Part shown: piece by piece, positions 25,701 to 35,374 of the stretch
Position numbering within the stretch: position 1 is the first letter of the stretch
Layout of the letters: each line of letters opens with the position of its first letter
Assembly (NCBI GenBank): GCA_017407905.1
Contig: JAFQVS010000072.1
Span: 1-39,636 of the forward strand
Length of the DNA: 39,636 bases
Direction: 5' to 3'
Source: Bacteroidaceae bacterium
GTDB taxonomy: Bacteria > Bacteroidota > Bacteroidia > Bacteroidales > Bacteroidaceae
Notes under the pieces: model-generated
What the model was told of the DNA's origin: nothing
What the model saw: only the letters and a program-made list of their open reading frames with translations
Database searches by the model: none
Program-made: the position numbers and the translations under genes

Positions 25701-27082
25701 TGGAACTAAGCAACATAAAATCGGTATATTTTCTTGGAGCAGGCGGAATAGGAATGAGCGCCCTTGTGCGTTACTTCCTGAGCGAAGGAAAATTCGTAGC
25801 CGGCTACGACCGCACCCCCAGCGAGCTTACCACACGACTCATCGCCGAGGGCGCCTGCCTGCATTTCGAAGAGGCACCCCACAGCATCCCCGCCGAGTGC
25901 CTCGACAGCAGCAACACACTCGTCGTCTATACCCCCGCAATACCACAAGGGCATCTCGAATGGGAATATTTCAAGGCCCACAATTTTGTAATAAAAAAAC
26001 GCGCCGAGGTATTAGGCATCATCACCCGCGGCAAGCGAGGCGTGTGCGTCGCCGGCACACACGGTAAGACAACCACCTCGACAATGACAGCCCACCTTCT
26101 GCATCAGTCGCACATCGACTGCGCAGCCTTTCTGGGCGGAATATCAAAGAACTACAAGAGCAACCTTATACTAAGCGACAAGAGCGACCTTGTAGTAATA
26201 GAGGCCGACGAGTACGACCGCTCGTTCCTGCACCTAAAGCCCTACGTTGCCGTAATCACCAGCGCCGACGCCGACCACCTCGACATCTACGGCAACAAAG
26301 AGAACTACCTCGAAGCCTTTGCACAATTCACCGAGCGCATACGTCCCGACGGCTACCTTATAATGCACGAGGGATTAGAGGTCGAGCCGCGCCCCGCCGA
26401 AGGAGTAAAATGCTACACCTACGGACGCACAAGCGGCCATTTTCACGCCACCAACATACGCATCGGCGGCGGCACAATAATCTTCGACTACGTATCACCG
26501 TGGCAGACAATAAAAGATGTCGAGCCGGGCGTGCCCGTGAGCATCAACATCGACAACGGCATTGCAGCAATGGCAATGGCCGAAATTTGCGGCGCCACAG
26601 CCACCGAGCTGCGCGAGGCGATGAAAAGTTTCGCCGGCGCCGACCGCCGCTTCGATTTTCACATAAAAGAGGCCGACAAAGTACTGCTGAGCGACTACGC
26701 CCACCACCCCGACGAGATAAAAGCCTGCGCCCTGTCGATGCGCGAGCTCTACCCCGACAAAAAGATAAGCGTAATATTCCAGCCTCACCTATTCAGCCGC
26801 ACCGCCGACTTTTACCGCGAATTTGCGCAGAGCCTCTCGCTCTTCGACGAGGTGATACTCACCCCCATCTACCCCGCCCGCGAACAACCGATGCCCGGCG
26901 TAACAAGCAGCCTCATCTACGACCTTTTGGCGCCACACGTCCAAAAGCAAATGTGCAGCCGTCAAGAGGTACTCGACATAGTAAGAGAGAAAAAAGAACA
27001 ATTTCAAGTGCTCGTCTCGCTTGGAGCAGGCGACCTCGAAACAGACGTACCACAGATGGCACAAATATTAAGAAGCGTTTAA
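25700..27082 (+). CDS. murC: UDP-MurNAc:L-alanine ligase
   Basis: MurC adds L-alanine to UDP-MurNAc, the first amino acid step of peptidoglycan precursor synthesis. The 460-residue protein has a Rossmann-like N-terminus (VYFLGAGGIGMSALV), the ATP loop GTHGKTT at 119-125, EADEYDRSFLHL near 171-182, and YAHHPDEIKACALSM near 332-346. It overlaps murG by one base and is followed four bases later by ftsQ. Confidence 0.97.
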   Translation: MELSNIKSVYFLGAGGIGMSALVRYFLSEGKFVAGYDRTPSELTTRLIAEGACLHFEEAPHSIPAECLDSSNTLVVYTPAIPQGHLEWEYFKAHNFVIKKRAEVLGIITRGKRGVCVAGTHGKTTTSTMTAHLLHQSHIDCAAFLGGISKNYKSNLILSDKSDLVVIEADEYDRSFLHLKPYVAVITSADADHLDIYGNKENYLEAFAQFTERIRPDGYLIMHEGLEVEPRPAEGVKCYTYGRTSGHFHATNIRIGGGTIIFDYVSPWQTIKDVEPGVPVSINIDNGIAAMAMAEICGATATELREAMKSFAGADRRFDFHIKEADKVLLSDYAHHPDEIKACALSMRELYPDKKISVIFQPHLFSRTADFYREFAQSLSLFDEVILTPIYPAREQPMPGVTSSLIYDLLAPHVQKQMCSRQEVLDIVREKKEQFQVLVSLGAGDLETDVPQMAQILRSV

Positions 27083-27086
27083 GCAA

Positions 27087-27815
27087 ATGATAAAAAAGAT
27101 ACTACTAATATCAGCAATGGCAATACTCGGCTCATACATAGTATTCGCCATACTCTTCCTGACAGAAAAGCCCGCCGAGGCCAAATGTCAGGGAGTGGAT
27201 ATTCTCATAGCGCAAGACCGACACAAAGTACTCACCGTCGATAATATCGAAAAGCTGCTCAAAAGCAAAAAGCTCGACCCCACAGGCAAGCCAATGGCAC
27301 AGATAGACTGCGGCGAGATTGAGCGCTGCATAATGGAATCGACCCTCATCGACAACTGCCAATGCTACAAGACCTACAACAACATCATAGGCATACGCAT
27401 CGGATGCCGCGAGCCCATCCTGCAAGCCTTCGACAAATACGAGCGCGAATTTTTCATCGACGACCGTGGCTTTATCATCGAGGGGGTATATAATGCCATC
27501 TACCTACCCGTGGCAAGCGGAAACATCGAGCGCTCTATGGCCCAAGAAGAGCTTTTGCAGATAGCCCTTTTCCTGCGCGACGACGACTTTTGGCACCATC
27601 AGATAGAGCAGATATATTTCACCCCCGAGAAAGAGATAATCCTTGTGCCCCGCATCGGCAACCACACAATAGAGGTAGGTACAATAGAGAATCTCGAAGC
27701 AAAGCTCGACAAACTGATGAAATTCTACAAAGACGGCCTCAACAAGATAGGCTGGAACAAATACAAAAAACTGAATATCGAATTTGAGAACAAAGTAATA
27801 GGAACAAAAAAATAA
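27087..27815 (+). CDS. ftsQ: Cell division protein FtsQ/DivIB-like
   Basis: A 242-residue bitopic protein expected to link early and late divisome components (with FtsL and FtsB). It has a very short cytoplasmic tail, one membrane segment at about 4-25, then a periplasmic region with a POTRA-like start (ILIAQDRHKVLTVDNIEKLL) and an FtsQ domain (REPILQAFDKYEREFFIDDRG). Sequence conservation of this family is low; the identification leans on topology and the murC-ftsA position. Confidence 0.88.
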   Translation: MIKKILLISAMAILGSYIVFAILFLTEKPAEAKCQGVDILIAQDRHKVLTVDNIEKLLKSKKLDPTGKPMAQIDCGEIERCIMESTLIDNCQCYKTYNNIIGIRIGCREPILQAFDKYEREFFIDDRGFIIEGVYNAIYLPVASGNIERSMAQEELLQIALFLRDDDFWHHQIEQIYFTPEKEIILVPRIGNHTIEVGTIENLEAKLDKLMKFYKDGLNKIGWNKYKKLNIEFENKVIGTKK

Positions 27816-27821
27816 CCATAT

Positions 27822-29189
27822 ATGGCAATCAACAACTATATAGTAGCAATAGAAATAGGCTCGTCCAAAATATCGGGCGCAGTGGGCCTGCAAACCTACT
27901 CGGGCATAAAGATTCTTGCCTACGCCAACGAATCGGTAAGCAGCTTCGTCTCGAAGGGAGTTGTGCGCAATGTCGATGAGACAGGAAAGAGCCTCAACAG
28001 CCTCATCAACCGCCTCGAAAGCTCGCTCGACGAGAACGTTACCATCGACAAGGCCTACGTTGCCTTCGGCGGACTATCTATGCACACACGCCGCTCAAGC
28101 GTAGTGAGCGAATTTAGCGAGTACACCAAAATAACACAAGATATTATCGACAAAATGTCGCTCGAAAACGACCGCCTCTTCAGCGTCCCCGCAGGCTATC
28201 AAAGAGTGCAAGTACTCCCGCTCGAATGCCGCCTGAACGGCGATTCGAGCCTCAGCCCGATGGGCACCCCCACCCGTCGCATCGAGTGCAACTACCAGAA
28301 TATACTGCTGCGCGAGCAATATATGAAACAGCTCGAAGAGAGCTTTGCAATCTCGAAAATAAAAATCGTAGATAGCTTCAACGCCATCATCCTCGAAGCA
28401 GGCATCCTGCTGAGCGACGAAGAGCGCAGCAGCGGCGCCGCCCTTGTAAACATCGGCGCCGAGACAACAACCGTTGCAATATACTCGGGCAAGCTACTGC
28501 GCAAATTAGCAGTCATCCCCTTAGGCAGCAACAACGTAACACGCGACCTTTGCGCCGAGCAGATACCCTATAAAGAGGCCGAGCAGATGAAAATCTTCAA
28601 AGGCTACCACTCGACCGACGACGACAACAGCGCCATTGCCACCGAGCTTGTCGATCAAATAATCGCCGCCCGAATGTCCGAGATACTACTCAACGTAAAG
28701 CATCAGATTGAAGAGGCCGAGACCAAAGTAACCAACATACTATTCACCGGCGGAGGCTCGAAACTAAAAAACATCGACAGCCTCATAGAGGAGTGCCTGC
28801 CCAATTTCAAAATTAAAATGGCCGACGAAGAGCCATACAGCTACATCTGCGACGACAAGCTAAGCCTCGCCAAAGGCGCAATCACCCCCACCCTCTACGG
28901 CCTCTTAGAGAACGGCAAAGAGAATTGCTGCAACGAAGCAGTAAGCCCCGCACCCCCGCAGTATCAGAGCGACCTTTTCGGCCCCATTGAGACACCCGCC
29001 GCCCCCGCCCCCGAGGAAGAGCCCGAAAAACCCGCCGAAAAACCCAAAGAGGCCGAGAAAGAGCCCATAAAAGAGCCCGTTAAACCACCCAAGAAAAAAA
29101 CCTCTAAGCTCAAATTACCCAACTGGTTTACCGAGTTTATAGACAACGCCACCAACGACGAGGAGGACCAAGTAACCGATAGAGACTAA
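27822..29189 (+). CDS. ftsA: Cell division protein FtsA
   Basis: FtsA is an actin-like ATPase that tethers FtsZ filaments to the membrane and recruits the late divisome. The 455 residues show phosphate-binding AIEIGSSKISGAVG near 7-20, GAALVNIGAETTTVAIYSG near 206-224, and ILFTGGGSKLKNIDSLIEE near 306-324. After about residue 370 comes a linker rich in Pro, Glu and Lys, then a basic patch and LPNWFTEFIDNA near 430-441, which could be the amphipathic membrane-targeting helix. A very acidic tail (NDEEDQVTDRD) follows it, so the helix is not quite terminal. Confidence 0.95.
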   Translation: MAINNYIVAIEIGSSKISGAVGLQTYSGIKILAYANESVSSFVSKGVVRNVDETGKSLNSLINRLESSLDENVTIDKAYVAFGGLSMHTRRSSVVSEFSEYTKITQDIIDKMSLENDRLFSVPAGYQRVQVLPLECRLNGDSSLSPMGTPTRRIECNYQNILLREQYMKQLEESFAISKIKIVDSFNAIILEAGILLSDEERSSGAALVNIGAETTTVAIYSGKLLRKLAVIPLGSNNVTRDLCAEQIPYKEAEQMKIFKGYHSTDDDNSAIATELVDQIIAARMSEILLNVKHQIEEAETKVTNILFTGGGSKLKNIDSLIEECLPNFKIKMADEEPYSYICDDKLSLAKGAITPTLYGLLENGKENCCNEAVSPAPPQYQSDLFGPIETPAAPAPEEEPEKPAEKPKEAEKEPIKEPVKPPKKKTSKLKLPNWFTEFIDNATNDEEDQVTDRD

Positions 29190-29205
29190 AAAAAGAGAAA
29201 CCACT

Positions 29206-30597
29206 ATGAACGAAGATAACAACAACACAATACCGTTCAACGCCGCCTCCGAGAACGCCACTATAATAGACCGATTCAACGTACCCACCGACGCCCCCCG
29301 AATAATAAAAATCATCGGCGTTGGAGGCGGAGGCAGCAACGCCGTACAGAATATGTACCGCGAGGGCGTGCACAACGTCTCATTTGCCATCTGCAACACC
29401 GACATTCAAGCCCTCAACAACTCGCCCATCCCCGTAAAAGTACAATTGGGCATAAAGACCACCGAAGGCCTCGGCGCCGGCAACGACCCCGCCGTGGCAC
29501 GCGCCGCCGCACTCGAGAACCGCGAGCAGATAGAGCAGCTCTTCGACGACGGCACAAAAATGGTCTTTGTAACAGCCGGAATGGGCGGAGGCACAGGCAC
29601 GGGAGCCGCCCCCGTCGTAGCCGAGATTGCAAGGTCGAAAGGAATGCTCACAATAGGCATTGTAACAATCCCCTTCCGTTTCGAGCTTGGCGGAAAAATC
29701 CGACAAGCCCTCAAAGGCGTTACCGAGATTGCCAAGCACGTCGATGCACTCCTCGTGATAAACAACCAGCGACTGCTGAGCATATACCCCGAGCTTGACA
29801 TCGAGGATGGCTTCCTAAAAGTCGATGAGGTGCTTACCACAGCCACCAAGAGCATCGCCGAGATTATCACCGCCCGCGGAAAAATCAACCTCGATTTTCG
29901 CGACGTAAAAAAAGTGCTTCACAACGGCGGAGTCGCCATAATGAGCTACGGCATCGACTCGGGCGACCAGCGAGTGGCCAACGCCTTCCACAAGGCACTG
30001 CACTCGCCCCTGCTGAACGACAACGACATCTATAAGTCGAAAAAGATACTCTTCAACATCTACTATAACCCCAACACCCCGATGAAAGTAGTAGAGCTCG
30101 AAGAGGTCGATACCTTTATGAAACAGTTCACCGACGAGAATATCGAAGTAATCTGGGGAGTGAGCAAAGACCCCACGCTCGACGAGAACAAAGTAAAGGT
30201 TACCGTGCTTGCCACAGGCTTCGGAATGAAGAATATCCCGGGAATGGAGCCCATAATAGAGGCCGAGGAGCAACTCTCGAGCGAAGAAAAAGAGAAGCGC
30301 CGCGAAGAGGACGAGCGTCTGCAAAAGATGGCACAAGCCTTCTACAAGCAAGAGCACAAGGTATATATCTTCAGCGGCGACGAGATAAACGACGAGGACT
30401 TTATCAACGCCATCGACAACTCGCCCACCTACAAGCGCAGCACCCGCGACCTTGAGCTGCTAAAATCATCGTTCCGCGCCTACGCCGAGGCAGCAAAAGC
30501 AATGGCGAACGAAAACAGCACCGACGTTGTTAATACAGCGTCCGACGCCCCAACAGAGCCCGAGGCAAGCCCCATCGAAGAAGAAAACATTCAATAA
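29206..30597 (+). CDS. ftsZ: Cell division protein FtsZ
   Basis: FtsZ is the tubulin-like GTPase that forms the cytokinetic ring. The 463-residue protein has IIGVGGGGSNAVQNM near 32-46, the tubulin signature GGGTGTG at 127-133, NLDFRDVKKVL near 228-238, and the second domain to about 350. The variable C-terminal part includes AIDNSPTYKR near 401-410, which resembles the short peptide that binds FtsA. About 50 residues with an acidic end (EPEASPIEEENIQ) follow it, so the candidate peptide is internal. It is the last gene of the dcw cluster. Confidence 0.97.
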   Translation: MNEDNNNTIPFNAASENATIIDRFNVPTDAPRIIKIIGVGGGGSNAVQNMYREGVHNVSFAICNTDIQALNNSPIPVKVQLGIKTTEGLGAGNDPAVARAAALENREQIEQLFDDGTKMVFVTAGMGGGTGTGAAPVVAEIARSKGMLTIGIVTIPFRFELGGKIRQALKGVTEIAKHVDALLVINNQRLLSIYPELDIEDGFLKVDEVLTTATKSIAEIITARGKINLDFRDVKKVLHNGGVAIMSYGIDSGDQRVANAFHKALHSPLLNDNDIYKSKKILFNIYYNPNTPMKVVELEEVDTFMKQFTDENIEVIWGVSKDPTLDENKVKVTVLATGFGMKNIPGMEPIIEAEEQLSSEEKEKRREEDERLQKMAQAFYKQEHKVYIFSGDEINDEDFINAIDNSPTYKRSTRDLELLKSSFRAYAEAAKAMANENSTDVVNTASDAPTEPEASPIEEENIQ

Positions 30598-30619
30598 CCC
30601 CACAAAAAACAGGAAAATT

Positions 30620-31069
30620 ATGGAAATGTACGAGAAAATAAGCAACGACATAAAAGAGGCAATGAAAGCCAAAGACAAAGTAGCCCTTGCCACACTGCGC
30701 AACATAAAAAAAGTGCTCCTCGAAGCAAAGACAGCCCCCGGCGCGAACGACACAGTGAGCGACGAGGCAGCCATCAAGATAATACAGAAACTCGTCAAGC
30801 AGGGACGCGAGTCGGCCACACTCTACCAAAGTCAGGGCCGCACCGACCTTGCCGAGGAGGAGCTTGCACAGGTGGCAGTAATGGAGAAATATCTGCCCGC
30901 ACAGATGAGCGAGCAAGAGATTGAGGCAGCCCTCAAAGCAATCATCGCCGAGGTAGGCGCAAGCAGCCCCCAAGAGATGGGCAAAGTGATGGGCGTCGCC
31001 ACCAAGCAGCTCTCAGGAAAAGCCGACGGCCGAGTAATATCGACAATCGTAAAAAGATTGCTCGCCTAA
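30620..31069 (+). CDS. GatB/YqeY domain-containing protein
   Basis: A 149-residue protein of the YqeY family, related to the tRNA-interacting tail domain of the GatB amidotransferase subunit; its cellular role is unclear. Recognisable stretches are YEKISNDIKEAMKAKDKVAL near the start, SDEAAIKIIQKLVKQGRESA in the middle, and MGKVMGVATKQLSGKADGRVIS near the end. The ATG at 30620 gives the usual family N-terminus; the frame is open upstream but overlaps ftsZ. It follows ftsZ by 22 bases and is probably on the same transcript. Confidence 0.9.
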   Translation: MEMYEKISNDIKEAMKAKDKVALATLRNIKKVLLEAKTAPGANDTVSDEAAIKIIQKLVKQGRESATLYQSQGRTDLAEEELAQVAVMEKYLPAQMSEQEIEAALKAIIAEVGASSPQEMGKVMGVATKQLSGKADGRVISTIVKRLLA

Positions 31070-31094
31070 GGAAACCTCCCTTTTTTTGGGACAA

Positions 31095-31817
31095 TCAATC
31101 AAAAAGTTCCCTAAGCACCTCGGCCGACCTCAGGCGGGGAAAATCGGGAACGTGCAGACGATAATAATTATCTATGAGCGCGAGGTACTGCCCTCGCGCT
31201 CTTCTGTTAAGCGCCATACGCCCCATATCATCGAACCCCACACTCAGAAGCTCGATAAAATTGGCCGTATCATCGGGCGAGAGAAACTGTCCGTGCACAG
31301 GATGCTCGCCCACAATGCAGCCCGCCGCAAGGTCGAAATAAGCCCCCCGACGCGCCCCCTCGACATTCGGGAAAATACCAATGAAGCGCGTCAGCTGCAA
31401 CAAAAAGACAATGTGAAAATCGCTGTACCCCTCGCGCGCCTCGTCCAGCCAGCTGAACGCATAATCGAGATAAGCAAAGAGCGCCTCATTCTCACCCTCC
31501 TCGCGCAGCACCGCACACAGAAACTCCGACAAAAAAAGAGCCATCGCCGACTTATAAACGTCGTACGGGATAGACGAATAGAGCAGATAAGGCTGCACCT
31601 CGGAGAGACGCGCCAGCCCCCTGCGCCCCACGGGAGCCGAGAAAGAGAGCATCGACAAAGGCTGAAAAAGCACGTTGCGCACCCCCGAGCGACGCCCTTT
31701 GGACATTGGCACAAGGAACGACATTCGGCCGTGCTGCTGCGTCAGAATATCAGCAACCATAAGAGTGTCGCTGTGCTTAATCGTGCGCAGCACTATACCA
31801 TTCATACTCTCAATCAT
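31095..31817 (-). CDS. recO: DNA repair protein RecO
   Basis: RecO helps load RecA on SSB-coated single-stranded DNA in the RecFOR pathway. The 240-residue protein has the N-terminal OB-fold (GIVLRTIKHSDTLMVADILT, then GRMSFLVP) and an alpha-helical C-terminal region. The zinc-binding cysteines found in some RecO proteins are not obvious here. Two ATGs are possible: 31817 (MIESMNG) and 31805 (MNG); I chose the first. The longer open frame to 31910 would run through the predicted promoter. It converges with the YqeY gene. Confidence 0.9.
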   Translation of the reverse strand: MIESMNGIVLRTIKHSDTLMVADILTQQHGRMSFLVPMSKGRRSGVRNVLFQPLSMLSFSAPVGRRGLARLSEVQPYLLYSSIPYDVYKSAMALFLSEFLCAVLREEGENEALFAYLDYAFSWLDEAREGYSDFHIVFLLQLTRFIGIFPNVEGARRGAYFDLAAGCIVGEHPVHGQFLSPDDTANFIELLSVGFDDMGRMALNRRARGQYLALIDNYYRLHVPDFPRLRSAEVLRELFD

Positions 31818-31849
31818 ACAGCAAAAAAGACTTTTTTCGTAACGCAGCG

Positions 31850-31880
31850 CTAAATTACAAAAAGAGCGTCGGCCCACAAC
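31850..31880 (-). promoter_or_regulatory. Candidate promoter for recO
   Basis: Minus-strand TAATTTAG (31857-31850) is one base off TAnnTTTG, with GTTG (31880-31877) 19 bases upstream. It lies about 33 bases before the chosen recO start. Confidence 0.4.
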
Positions 31881-31949
31881 CCTTTCGGCCAAATTTTTAC
31901 AGCCCTGCACCCCATATATTATACAAAAATAAAAAAAACAATGAAAAAC

Positions 31950-31981
31950 TTTGTCTATTCAAAATATTTGTCTTACCTTTG
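31950..31981 (+). promoter_or_regulatory. Strong promoter for tRNA-Glu and rpsT
   Basis: TTTG (31950-31953), a 20-base spacer and TACCTTTG (31974-31981) match the Bacteroidota consensus perfectly. The leader that follows contains TTAAAGCA (31988-31995) and its exact complement TGCTTTAA (32015-32022), which could fold ahead of the tRNA. Confidence 0.85.
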
Positions 31982-32040
31982 CACCGCTTAAAGCATTTGA
32001 AGTGCTTATACCATTGCTTTAACCAAGCAAACAGAGCAAC

Positions 32041-32112
32041 GGCCCATTCGTCTATCGGCTAGGACGCAAGATTTTCATTCTTGAAAGAGGGGTTCGATTC
32101 CCCTATGGGCTA
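32041..32112 (+). tRNA. tRNA-Glu (TTC anticodon)
   Basis: A full cloverleaf is visible: acceptor GGCCCAT paired with ATGGGCT (one G-U), anticodon stem CAAGA/TCTTG with loop TTTTCAT giving anticodon TTC, and T arm AGGGG-TTCGATT-CCCCT. The discriminator base is A and CCA is not encoded, as usual in this phylum. rpsT begins 31 bases downstream without a terminator, so the two are probably on one transcript. Confidence 0.95.
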
Positions 32113-32143
32113 CTAATAAAAACGATAAAAATAATTAGAAGAG

Positions 32144-32398
32144 ATGGCAAACCATAAATCATCACTCAAAAGAATCCGTCAGACAGAGAAAAGAAATCTG
32201 CAAAACCGTTACTACGGTAAGAATATGCGTTCAGCAGTACGCAGCCTGCGTGCTATGACAAACAAAGAGGAGGCACTTGCAAAGTTCCCCGAAGTACAGA
32301 AAATGCTCGACAGAATGGCAAAGCGTGGTCTTATCCACAAGAACAAGGCAGCCAACCTCAAGTCGGGTCTTTGCGCAAGCATTGCAAAGTTAGCCTAA
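32144..32398 (+). CDS. rpsT: 30S ribosomal protein S20
   Basis: S20 binds 16S rRNA early in small-subunit assembly. The 84-residue, highly basic protein starts [22 protein letters not shown] and ends with the expected helix [20 protein letters not shown]. It uses few ATA codons, in line with high expression. It is downstream of tRNA-Glu on the same strand and ends at a clear terminator. Confidence 0.96.
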   Translation: MANHKSSLKRIRQTEKRNLQNRYYGKNMRSAVRSLRAMTNKEEALAKFPEVQKMLDRMAKRGLIHKNKAANLKSGLCASIAKLA

Positions 32399-32426
32399 GT
32401 TTCAAAAACATATATTTACCTACACA

Positions 32427-32455
32427 AGGTCGGATGAAAAAACATCCGGCCTTTG
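32427..32455 (+). terminator. Terminator after rpsT
   Basis: AGGTCGGATG and CATCCGGCCT form a 10-bp stem (one T-G pair) around a six-A loop, followed by a short T run. Confidence 0.8.
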
Positions 32456-32546
32456 CGTTGTACAGTAGCCCCAAAGCAGGCACCGACCACATAAACAAAA
32501 CCATTTAAAAAGCCACATCCGCGACACTATTTTTTAAGAAAAAGCC

Positions 32547-32578
32547 CTTGCGCAATCCGCCTTTTTTTTGTAACTTTG
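32547..32578 (+). promoter_or_regulatory. Promoter for gyrB
   Basis: TAACTTTG (32571-32578) fits the -7 consensus, with CTTG at 32547-32550 and a 20-base spacer. The gyrB start is 41 bases downstream. Confidence 0.7.
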
Positions 32579-32613
32579 TTCGGTTTATGAGATAACAAAA
32601 AAAGCGACAATAA

Positions 32614-34581
<1,968 letters not shown>

Positions 34582-34604
34582 AAGAGCAAAGAAAACAAAA
34601 TAGC

Positions 34605-34643
34605 AAAGAGAGTGTGTTTTTTAAGACACACTCTCTTTTTTTT
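34605..34643 (+). terminator. Terminator after gyrB
   Basis: GAGAGTGTGT (34608-34617) and ACACACTCTC (34626-34635) are perfect complements, extended by A and T runs and followed by eight T residues. The T tract also overlaps the -33 element of the next promoter. Confidence 0.93.
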
Positions 34644-34672
34644 GGAATTATAAGAAAAAGAGGCTATATTTG
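34641..34672 (+). promoter_or_regulatory. Promoter for the structured RNA / lipoprotein leader
   Basis: TTTG (34641-34644), a 20-base spacer and TATATTTG (34665-34672) match the consensus exactly. The predicted start is near 34678, about 220 bases before the next start codon. Confidence 0.82.
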
Positions 34673-34677
34673 CAGCG

Positions 34678-34860
34678 TCGTCCAACGGACGGCAGACATA
34701 TTTGTTCTTAACCTCAGATTCACCACCTTTAGAGCAAAACAGAACAAACAATTAGTACCTAAGAGAGTTTGTACATTGTGCAGACTTTCTCATATGGTGC
34801 TATGGCTTGTGGTGAGCTCTGAGGTGTATGACGATTGTCTGCACATTTTGTGCCCCGTCG
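34678..34860 (+). ncRNA. Candidate structured RNA (6S-like) or long structured leader
   Basis: Bases after the promoter have no credible gene but nested complementary segments. GCAGACA (34692-34698) pairs with TGTCTGC (34836-34842); ACCTCAGA (34711-34718) with TCTGAGGT (34818-34825); TCACCAC (34720-34726) with GTGGTGA (34809-34815). This gives one long rod with a 12/10-base internal bubble. Smaller hairpins lie inside (ACAAAC/GTTTGT near 34745-34772) and at both ends (GTCGTCC-AAC-GGACGGC; GCACA-TTT-TGTGC). A rod with a central bubble recalls 6S RNA, which mimics an open promoter and binds RNA polymerase, and Bacteroidales-1-type RNAs. There is no clear terminator before 34898, so a leader of the lipoprotein gene is the main alternative. 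Confidence 0.5.
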
Positions 34861-34897
34861 TAAAGAAGCACATCATTAACTTTTAAAAAGAACAAAT

Positions 34898-35374
34898 ATG
34901 AAAAAGACACTCACCCTGCTTATGTTAAGCACCCTGCTAATCTCTTGTGGCAGCGTAAAAGTACACGTCAACAACGACCACACATACTCGCGCAAGACCC
35001 CAATCACAATCAATAAGGCATTTAACGACGACAGCGACGCATTGGGCGAGTTGCAATATCTGCTGCAAAGCAACGGATACAAACTAATGTCGTACGGCTC
35101 GGCAAAGAAAGCATTTAATCTGGACAGCAACTACGGACAATCACACGAACATAGCGAGATTACATATACACACGAGTTTAACTCATTGTATATATTAGAC
35201 TTAGACTACGACTACTATTTCGACCTTTTCTATTACGCATTTACGCGATTCTCGGCCACAATAACCGACCTTCGCAGTGGCGAGATTATAATGACCGCAC
35301 ATTTCAGGGGCGATAAAAGCTGCAAGGCTGTTCTTAAAGAATTTGTCAATAAACTAAACAGCGTCATTAAATAA
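34898..35374 (+). CDS. Putative lipoprotein, unknown function
   Basis: I do not recognise this 158-residue protein. It starts with a lipoprotein signal (MKKTLTLLMLSTLLISCGS; lipidated cysteine at about 17), so it should be anchored in the envelope. The middle is rich in Tyr and Asp (LYILDLDYDYYFDLFYYAF near 94-112), followed by SATITDLRSGEIIMTAHFRG, a pattern seen in small secreted beta-sheet proteins. Its stop codon directly abuts the stop of the convergent nitroreductase-like gene. Confidence 0.75.
   Translation: MKKTLTLLMLSTLLISCGSVKVHVNNDHTYSRKTPITINKAFNDDSDALGELQYLLQSNGYKLMSYGSAKKAFNLDSNYGQSHEHSEITYTHEFNSLYILDLDYDYYFDLFYYAFTRFSATITDLRSGEIIMTAHFRGDKSCKAVLKEFVNKLNSVIK

Noticed and set aside
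31070-31094. Terminator between the YqeY gene and recO
   Set aside because: Only a weak GGGA/TCCC pairing with a T run inside the loop; not convincing.
34614-34886. 90-codon open frame over the gyrB-lipoprotein gap
   Set aside because: It starts inside a terminator, shows no domain, and covers the segments that form the nested RNA pairing, which explain the region better.
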